Below, in pieces: positions 58,412-64,000 of a DNA stretch of 64,000 bases; within the stretch, counting starts at the first letter, position 1, and each line of letters starts with the position of its first letter. The notes beneath the pieces were generated by a model. It was not told the origin of the DNA. It worked only from the letters and a program-made list of their open reading frames with translations, and did no database searches. The stretch is from Arenibacter amylolyticus (GTDB lineage Bacteria > Bacteroidota > Bacteroidia > Flavobacteriales > Flavobacteriaceae). The position numbers and the translations under genes are program-made. The stretch lies in contig NZ_MTAZ01000004.1 in assembly GCF_002150785.1 (NCBI RefSeq), positions 310,001 to 374,000 on the forward strand, given 5' to 3'.

Positions 58412-59073
58412 AAGCTGCGGTCTAACAAGTAAGTACCAATTAAAATTAACGGAGCTACTTCTAGAGCGCAAATATACAAAATAAAATAAACAAAGTTATT
58501 GGCAATGAATTTTTGATGATTTTTTAAAGTGGTGTACCATCCTACAATATTTATAAGTAAAATCAATAGGACGCTCGTTGCAATCACCGGTCTAGATCCT
58601 GGGTATACGAAGTTTAGCATAATATTGGTTAAAAGCATTACCATGCCGCTATAATTAAAATAGGTAAGCTTTTTGTAAACTATTTCTGAAATCGACTTTT
58701 CGGAATTAAAGAGAAAACCATTGCCAAGTTGAAAGTATAGTTTCACTACCCAAAGAAGGGTAAGGGTGAGCAGGATGCTGCCAAAGGTTTGCAAGGCCGA
58801 TTCTTCCGTGGGATTAAAGAATATTTCTCTGATAAAAAATAGAAAAAGGGATAAATTAAGTATCTGAAAAGCGGAGAGGAGTATGTTGAACCAATTAAAT
58901 ATCCTATTCTTTTTATTGTACATTAAGATGTACTTATTGTTAAAGGGTAGTATAATGAAGTTTAGGAACCTACTATAGAATAAACTCTTTGCAAGAACCA
59001 GCAGTAGAATGCTAAAAAAGAGGATAAGACTTATCCAGTCGGCAGGAGGTGGGTTTCTTAGTATGGCTTCCAT
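58408..59073 (-). CDS. DUF4271 membrane protein
   Basis: The 221-residue protein has about six membrane helices and short charged loops (NKKNRIFNWFN, FNSEKSISEIVYKKLTYFNYSG), matching DUF4271, a Bacteroidetes family of unknown function. It sits between a glycosyltransferase gene (1-bp overlap) and hemD (4-bp overlap). The tight linkage with hemD recurs in flavobacteria and may reflect a shared membrane or haem role. Confidence 0.88.
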   Translation of the reverse strand: MEAILRNPPPADWISLILFFSILLLVLAKSLFYSRFLNFIILPFNNKYILMYNKKNRIFNWFNILLSAFQILNLSLFLFFIREIFFNPTEESALQTFGSILLTLTLLWVVKLYFQLGNGFLFNSEKSISEIVYKKLTYFNYSGMVMLLTNIMLNFVYPGSRPVIATSVLLILLINIVGWYTTLKNHQKFIANNFVYFILYICALEVAPLILIGTYLLDRSL

Positions 59074-60761
59074 TATTTTAGCGATATGTTTTTGCCGTTA
59101 TACCCCAAATATAAACCGTTTTCAGATATTCCCATTCTAAGGTAAGCAGCTTCATCCGTCTTGGGCTTGGGAATGCTTAGTCTAAAAGTGGTGGTGTCTT
59201 TTTTTTGTACATATAACGCCTGGGGGTCTGTGGGCATAACTTTAACGAATTGGGTTTCTATAACCCGTTTGTATTTGTTTAAAAAGGTGACCCCAAATTT
59301 AAGTTTATTTAAATCGATATCCTCACTATATGGATTGTAAACCTTCAGGCTTATTTCCTGCTCAGGCTTTATAGGTTGTTCTTCTTGTGGGATGATGCAC
59401 TGCAGCTTGCGGAAAGATTCAAAACTATCTAGGTACTTGCCCCGATATGCTTCCCCCTTGGCACCGATAAATTCTAGATCACCTTTATTTAAGTACCTAG
59501 AGACATACAGTACCCGTTTATCTTGTACTGCTTCCTCAGAATTGTCTAAGGAGTATTGATTTAGTCGGTATTGGGTATTGTTAAGGGAATAGGAGGTGGC
59601 TCCCGTATAAAAGGCGTAGACAGCAGCATTTCCATAAGAATTCTCGAACACTACGGGCATATCGCCTACCGCATCATGGATATAACTTGTCCAAGCCTTG
59701 TTGTAATGGGTTTCAAAGGGGATGGGGAGCACGGAGCCAGTAATCAGCCACACTCTTAAGAACAGTAAGATGACCACATTAGCCAAGCCTAAGCGCAGTA
59801 TCCAAAACCTTGCTTTGGCGTGCTCCGCTAAATAATTGAAAGTAATGATGATTAAAGGGATGCTTATAGCAATCATCCATTGCGCTTGTACCTTTCTACT
59901 AAAGCTGCTGATAAAAAAGAAACCTATAAATCCGTAAGTTAAAAACACCAAGGCGCGGTTAAATCGGTCCCCAATTTTGGTGGTTGCGAGTGCATAATAT
60001 ACCCAAGGGAAAAGCAGCCCAAAAAGTGCCATTAGGTTTACGATATAGCCCAAGGTGAAGTCCGCAAATTTGTAAGGACTGTTCGGTCTGTCCGAGAGAT
60101 GATAGCCAAGGCTAATAAAATCGTTTTGCACCAACCACAGAAAATGAGGTAGGTAGCAAATAAGGGAGATCACTACGGACAACCAAGCATTTCTGTTGAA
60201 GACCAATTTTATGTTAGACAGCAGTACAAATATAATTACCAAGAAGCCATGGTATTTACTATACATCATGGCGGCCATTACAAGACCTAGAAATACGGTA
60301 TTTAAAAGGGTATTGTTGGTAATAAATCGCTTATAGGCCAGTAGAAATAAGGTGGTGAAAAATAGTAAGGGCGTATCTGGGAGGGTTAGAAAGCCATAAG
60401 CATGCATTAGGGTAACTGCAAAAACAAGCACGCAATAATGTAGGGTAAACCTATCTTTTTTTGGATGATCTATCAGCCACCATATAAATAATAGGTTCAA
60501 GGCATATAAGACGCAGCTTAGGAGTCTAACCCCCAATTCCCCTTCACAAAGGGAACTTCCAAGGGCAATCATCCAGGCCACCATGGGAGGGTGGTCAAAA
60601 TAACCCCAAGCTAAATTTTGAGCATAATACCAGTAATAGGCCTCATCTAACAATAGCTCCGTTACACTGCTCTGTATCAAATTCAATACAAAGGTAAACG
60701 CTATGAAAAACAGTAGAATTTTGGGTGTTTTTTGCAGCATTCGATACAATTTCCTTAACAA
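59073..60761 (-). CDS. ArnT/PMT-like membrane glycosyltransferase
   Basis: The 562-residue protein has about ten membrane helices in the first 370 residues and the GT-C signature LLLDEAYYWYYAQNLAWGYFDHPPMVAWMI (acidic DE motif and DHPP). This is the dolichyl-phosphate-mannose/ArnT type (GT39/GT83), which transfers sugars from polyprenyl phosphate on the outer face of the membrane. A soluble domain follows. A second ATG 21 bp downstream (MLQKTPK) is an alternative start. A polyprenyl-phosphate sugar synthase candidate lies divergently 109 bp away. Confidence 0.88.
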   Translation of the reverse strand: MLRKLYRMLQKTPKILLFFIAFTFVLNLIQSSVTELLLDEAYYWYYAQNLAWGYFDHPPMVAWMIALGSSLCEGELGVRLLSCVLYALNLLFIWWLIDHPKKDRFTLHYCVLVFAVTLMHAYGFLTLPDTPLLFFTTLFLLAYKRFITNNTLLNTVFLGLVMAAMMYSKYHGFLVIIFVLLSNIKLVFNRNAWLSVVISLICYLPHFLWLVQNDFISLGYHLSDRPNSPYKFADFTLGYIVNLMALFGLLFPWVYYALATTKIGDRFNRALVFLTYGFIGFFFISSFSRKVQAQWMIAISIPLIIITFNYLAEHAKARFWILRLGLANVVILLFLRVWLITGSVLPIPFETHYNKAWTSYIHDAVGDMPVVFENSYGNAAVYAFYTGATSYSLNNTQYRLNQYSLDNSEEAVQDKRVLYVSRYLNKGDLEFIGAKGEAYRGKYLDSFESFRKLQCIIPQEEQPIKPEQEISLKVYNPYSEDIDLNKLKFGVTFLNKYKRVIETQFVKVMPTDPQALYVQKKDTTTFRLSIPKPKTDEAAYLRMGISENGLYLGYNGKNISLK

Positions 60762-60841
60762 AACTACAAATTATACAAAGACCCTTGAATTTAAAAATAT
60801 CATAAATAAGGTGCAATGCTTCCCTACGGATTATAAAATAC

Positions 60842-60849
60842 TATTTTTG
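60842..60849 (+). promoter_or_regulatory. -7 box of the GT2-pyrC-DUF4296 operon
   Basis: TATTTTTG matches TAnnTTTG and lies 20 bp before the GT2 start codon. Confidence 0.5.
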
Positions 60850-60869
60850 CTAAAAAAGGAAATACCCAG

Positions 60870-61598
60870 ATGACGGATAGTTTGGTCATTATACCGACCT
60901 TCAATGAAATTGAGAACATTGAGCTTATTATTGAGGCGGTCTTTGCATTAGAGAAGGAGTTTAGTATTCTAGTGGTAGATGACAACTCCCCGGATGGGAC
61001 CGCAGCGGTGGTTCGGACTTTACAGAGAAAGTATGAGGATAGACTTTTTTTGGAGGTTAGGCAAGAGAAATTTGGACTGGGAACTGCATATATCCATGGC
61101 TTTAAATGGGCCGTTGAAAGGGGATATGACTACATTTTTGAAATGGATGCCGATTTTTCGCATGCTCCCAGTGATTTGATAAATTTGTACCAAGCTTGTT
61201 TAAATGGGGCCGATGTGGCCATTGGTTCCCGATATAAAAAGGGAATTAATGTGGTAAATTGGCCTTTGCACCGAATTCTTTTATCTTATGGAGCCTCTTT
61301 TTATGTAAAATTGATAACTGGGATGAGGGTACACGACCCCACAGCGGGCTTCGTGTGTTATAAAAGAGAGGTGCTCGAATCGATTAGGTTGGATTCCGTT
61401 AAATTTATAGGATACGCATTTCAAATAGAGATGAAATTCAGGGCCCACCTGCTAAACTATAAGCTTGTAGAAGTACCTATAGTTTTTACAGATCGTATCC
61501 GTGGAAAATCTAAGATGAGTACTTCCATAGTCGGGGAAGCGGTGTTTGGGGTTCTTCAGATGAAAATAAGAAGCTTGTTTCAAAAAAATAAATTTTAA
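60870..61598 (+). CDS. Polyprenol-phosphate mannose synthase-like GT2 glycosyltransferase
   Basis: The 242-residue protein matches DPM1-type enzymes: VIIPTFNEIENIELIIEAVF, VVDDNSPDGTAAVVRTLQ, YIFEMDADFSHAPSDLINL (DxD), IGSRYKKGINVVNWPLHRILLSYGASFYVKLITGMRVHDPTAGFVCYKR. It makes mannosyl- or glucosyl-phosphopolyprenol on the cytoplasmic face, the donor for GT-C enzymes such as the divergent gene at 59073-60761. No C-terminal membrane domain is present. It is first in an operon with pyrC and DUF4296. Confidence 0.92.
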   Translation: MTDSLVIIPTFNEIENIELIIEAVFALEKEFSILVVDDNSPDGTAAVVRTLQRKYEDRLFLEVRQEKFGLGTAYIHGFKWAVERGYDYIFEMDADFSHAPSDLINLYQACLNGADVAIGSRYKKGINVVNWPLHRILLSYGASFYVKLITGMRVHDPTAGFVCYKREVLESIRLDSVKFIGYAFQIEMKFRAHLLNYKLVEVPIVFTDRIRGKSKMSTSIVGEAVFGVLQMKIRSLFQKNKF

Positions 61599-61599
61599 T

Positions 61600-62934
61600 A
61601 TGGGCAAAACAATACTAAAGAATGCTACCCTGGTTAATGAGGGGCAAATCGTAACCAAGGATATTCTACTAGACGGAAAGACCATTCAAAGAATTGATGA
61701 TCACATCACCGAAGCGGGAGCCAAGGAAATTAATTTGGAAGGGAAGTATGTTTTGCCAGGAATCATAGACGATCAGGTTCACTTTAGAGAGCCCGGACTT
61801 ACCCATAAAGGGAATATTGCTACGGAGAGTAGGGCCGCGGTAGCTGGAGGTATCACTACCTTTATGGAGCAGCCCAATACCAATCCGCAGACCACTACCA
61901 TTGCCAAATTAGAGGAGAAATTTGATATTGCCCAACAATCGGCATTTGCTAATTATTCTTTTTTGTTTGGAGGGACTAATGACAATTTGGAGGAGCTAAA
62001 GCGATTAGATAAGAACGCCTGTTCTGGGGTAAAACTATTCTTGGGGTCCTCTACGGGAAATATGTTGGTAGACAACGAGGAGGTCATTGAAAAAATATTT
62101 AGGAATACCGAGCTGGTGATCTCGGCCCATTGTGAGGACGAGGCTACCATACGGAGAAATATGGCGCTCTACACCGAACGCTATGGGGATGACATTCCCA
62201 TGAAATACCATCCTCTTATACGGAGTGAGGAAGCCTGTTACCTGTCTTCCTCCAAGGCAATTGCCCTAGCAGAAAAAACAGGAGCGCGTCTCCATGTTTT
62301 TCATGTGTCTACAGGAAAGGAAACAAGCCTTTTTAGGAATGATATTCCCTTGGAGCAAAAGAAAATTACCGCTGAGGTCTGTATCCATCACCTTTGGTTT
62401 TCCGAAGAGGATTATGAAACCAAAGGGACTCATATTAAGTGGAATCCTGCAGTGAAAACCGCTGCCGATAGGGACCAATTATGGGAGGCCCTGCTAGACG
62501 ATCGGATAGATGTGGTTGCTACTGATCACGCGCCACATACCCTAGAGGAGAAAAACAATTTGTATACCTCGGCTCCGTCTGGAGGGCCTTTGGTACAGCA
62601 CGCACTGCCTGCCATGTTGGAGAATTACCATTCGGGGAAAATAAGCTTGGAAAAAATAGTGGAGAAAATGTGCCATAACCCTGCAAAACTGTTTCAGATA
62701 GAGAAACGTGGGTTTATTAGGGAAGGGTATTTTGCGGATTTGGTGGTAGTGGATCTTAACAGTCCGTGGAAGGTAACCCAAGAGAATATTGCCTATAAGT
62801 GCGGTTGGTCGCCCTTTCAGGGAGATGCTTTCCAGGCCAAAATAAGCCATACCTTTGTAAATGGGCATTTGGCATACGAAAATGGCCGATTCTCGGACGA
62901 AAGAAATGCCATGAGGCTAACCTTTAATAGATAG
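61600..62934 (+). CDS. pyrC: Dihydroorotase
   Basis: The 444-residue protein is a class I (amidohydrolase) dihydroorotase of pyrimidine synthesis: IIDDQVHFREPGLTHKGNIATESRAAVAGGITTFMEQPNTNP, GVKLFLGSSTGNM, SAHCEDE, LHVFHVSTGKE and VVATDHAPHTLEEK. The first metal ligand of the usual DxHxH is Gln (DDQVH), a substitution I believe is general in Bacteroidetes. It starts 1 bp after the GT2 gene and is followed after 2 bp by the DUF4296 gene. Confidence 0.94.
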   Translation: MGKTILKNATLVNEGQIVTKDILLDGKTIQRIDDHITEAGAKEINLEGKYVLPGIIDDQVHFREPGLTHKGNIATESRAAVAGGITTFMEQPNTNPQTTTIAKLEEKFDIAQQSAFANYSFLFGGTNDNLEELKRLDKNACSGVKLFLGSSTGNMLVDNEEVIEKIFRNTELVISAHCEDEATIRRNMALYTERYGDDIPMKYHPLIRSEEACYLSSSKAIALAEKTGARLHVFHVSTGKETSLFRNDIPLEQKKITAEVCIHHLWFSEEDYETKGTHIKWNPAVKTAADRDQLWEALLDDRIDVVATDHAPHTLEEKNNLYTSAPSGGPLVQHALPAMLENYHSGKISLEKIVEKMCHNPAKLFQIEKRGFIREGYFADLVVVDLNSPWKVTQENIAYKCGWSPFQGDAFQAKISHTFVNGHLAYENGRFSDERNAMRLTFNR

Positions 62935-62936
62935 TT

Positions 62937-63359
62937 ATGGTAAAATATATTCTACCTCTTATTCTTCTCATAATGTTGGTTTCCTGTAACGAGGAAGTTG
63001 TAAAAAAACCGGATAATCTTATTCCCCAGGATAAGATGGTAGCTGTTTTATACGATATTTCTTTGTTGAACGCGGGGCGTGCTATCAATCAGAATGTCTT
63101 AAACGAATACGAGATAGAGCCAATGAAGTATATTTATAATAAATATGCCATAGATAGCCTTCAATTGGTAGACAGCGATACGTACTACGCTTCAATTCCC
63201 GCGACCTATGAGGCAATTTATACCGCGGTAAAGGAAAAGCTAGAAAATCAAGAGGAAGTTATGAATGCCCAAAAGCAGGCTGCTGCCGAGGAAGCTGCCC
63301 AAAAATCCAAAGATTTAAAAAAAGCGAAGCCCGAAGTCGCTAAGGATGATCTTCCATAA
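62937..63359 (+). CDS. DUF4296 lipoprotein
   Basis: The 140-residue protein has a lipoprotein signal (LMLVSC, Cys near 17), the DUF4296 segment LIPQDKMVAVLYDISLLNAGRAINQN, ...YIYNKYAIDSLQLVDSDTYYASIPATYEAIYTAV and a Lys/Ala/Glu-rich tail that should form a long helix. Function unknown; its place after pyrC is fixed in flavobacteria as far as I recall. Its end overlaps the convergent epimerase gene by 20 bp. Confidence 0.9.
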   Translation: MVKYILPLILLIMLVSCNEEVVKKPDNLIPQDKMVAVLYDISLLNAGRAINQNVLNEYEIEPMKYIYNKYAIDSLQLVDSDTYYASIPATYEAIYTAVKEKLENQEEVMNAQKQAAAEEAAQKSKDLKKAKPEVAKDDLP

Positions 63360-64000
63360 ATTTTTTGCAGGAAAAGTGGATGCTATCTTCCAAAGCTTGA
63401 TAGGTATGTCCTAGTTGCTCCTTGGATTTGCTGTTGCTGAATTGTTGCACCTTCCTTAACGAACGAACCGAGTTTTTGGAGAGTCTTCTCCTGCTTCTGG
63501 TTAGTAGTGAAGCCACCTTGTCTAATCGCCACAAAATTTCCAATTGCCAAAATTTAAGTTGAATGGTGGGACTTGGTTTGTTAAACGCTTTGGTGAGTCG
63601 CTCTAATATCTCCTTATAACTTAAGTTTTCGGCAATCGCAATAAATCGTTCGTTTTCGATGGAGGAATCCATCATTTGAACCATTAAAGTAACCACATCT
63701 TCTACGGCAACAAAGGCTGTGCCCCCTGGTGGGTAAAATTTCCTTGCTTTATAGGCATTTTGAAAAAGGAGTCCGCTGCCAGATTTCCAAAACCCTGGGC
63801 CAATGATTACCCCTGGATTTACGATTACGGATGGTACCCCCTCCTGTGTTCCTCTCCATACCTCCAGTTCGGCATCCATCTTAGTGAGGGCATATACATT
63901 GGCGCGGTGGTTGGTCCAGTCGGTTTCCTCCGTGGCGGGCTTCCCGTCTAAGGTTCTTCCAATGGTCGCTATGGAACTTGCATAGCATAACTTTTTTATC
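63340..64000 (-). CDS. NAD-dependent epimerase/dehydratase (SDR), cut by window edge
   Basis: The frame is open to the window edge, giving 219 C-terminal residues. The upstream part, beyond an internal ATG, reads YASSIATIGRTLDGKPATEETDW...YALTKMDAE, with the SDR serine and the YxxxK catalytic pair, so the gene starts outside the window. The rest, NPGVIIGPGFWKSGSG and VAVEDVVTLMVQMMD, is typical of extended SDR proteins of the dihydroflavonol-reductase type. The substrate is unknown. Confidence 0.88.
   Translation of the reverse strand, partial: IKKLCYASSIATIGRTLDGKPATEETDWTNHRANVYALTKMDAELEVWRGTQEGVPSVIVNPGVIIGPGFWKSGSGLLFQNAYKARKFYPPGGTAFVAVEDVVTLMVQMMDSSIENERFIAIAENLSYKEILERLTKAFNKPSPTIQLKFWQLEILWRLDKVASLLTRSRRRLSKNSVRSLRKVQQFSNSKSKEQLGHTYQALEDSIHFSCKKFMEDHP

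Noticed and set aside
1-64000. tRNA, rRNA, CRISPR arrays, insertion sequences or prophage genes
   Set aside because: No GGTTCGAATCC-type T arms, regularly spaced repeats, transposases or integrases were seen on either strand.

Overview
The window is chromosomal DNA from a member of the Bacteroidetes, most likely a marine Flavobacteriaceae (Maribacter/Arenibacter-like; the genus is a guess). The evidence is the gene content: gliding genes gldE and gldD, a type IX secretion type-B sorting domain protein, GreA, HU, flavobacterial DUF families (DUF3098, DUF3127, DUF4199, DUF4271, DUF4296, DUF4301), DUF1080 and Gfo/Idh/MocA sugar proteins. Promoters carry the Bacteroidetes -7 element TAnnTTTG and Shine-Dalgarno sequences are scarce. 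I see no rRNA, tRNA, CRISPR array, insertion sequence or prophage. One structured RNA, a TPP riboswitch, is clear.

Layout. 1-2.2 kb: truncated sensor kinase with its receiver protein, then an unexplained hairpin-rich element (about 1840-2165). 2.2-7.1 kb: cupin-like protein, small outer-membrane barrel, recX, a DUF1080 protein and RNase G. 7.2-11.2 kb: HU with a tiny basic protein, divergent from mutY-ssb-gldE-gldD. 12-16.9 kb: DUF4199 protein, rplU-rpmA, an SDR protein, ahcY and a phosphopantetheinyl transferase. 17-19.7 kb: pnuC, a ribosylnicotinamide-kinase-like gene and DUF4301, probably one pyridine-nucleotide operon.

19.7-26.6 kb is the most striking segment. Five small PepSY-like proteins lie in tandem, four of them with signal peptides. 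Next to them are a sigma-54-dependent response regulator and, convergent with it, a hybrid histidine kinase. Three of the paralogs have near-identical -24/-12 (sigma-54 type) promoters, an inverted repeat at a fixed distance of 127-128 bp upstream, a second shared box, and the same terminator. This reads as a self-contained sigma-54 two-component regulon whose output gene was amplified as a whole transcription unit.

26.7-29.1 kb: TPP riboswitch plus TonB-dependent receptor (thiamin uptake candidate). 29.2-35.4 kb: an accessory sugar cluster (two Gfo/Idh/MocA oxidoreductases, two DUF1080 proteins, one PmoA/DUF6807 protein, OsmC) suggesting 3-keto-glycoside processing. 35.4-46.3 kb: degenerate Rieske-like lipoprotein, greA, HIT protein, sensor kinase, flavin reductase, DUF3127, aat, tag, thioredoxin-like protein, a TonB protein and the ftsX-DUF3098-uppP-truB operon. 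46.4-64 kb: type-B T9SS cargo, leuS, zinc peptidase, ferritin, Lrp regulator, saccharopine dehydrogenase-like gene, DUF423, pckA, a hemD-DUF4271-glycosyltransferase operon, a GT2-pyrC-DUF4296 operon and a truncated epimerase.

Genes are tightly packed: at least six convergent pairs overlap at their 3' ends. Functions are assigned by reading the proteins; no database search was run.
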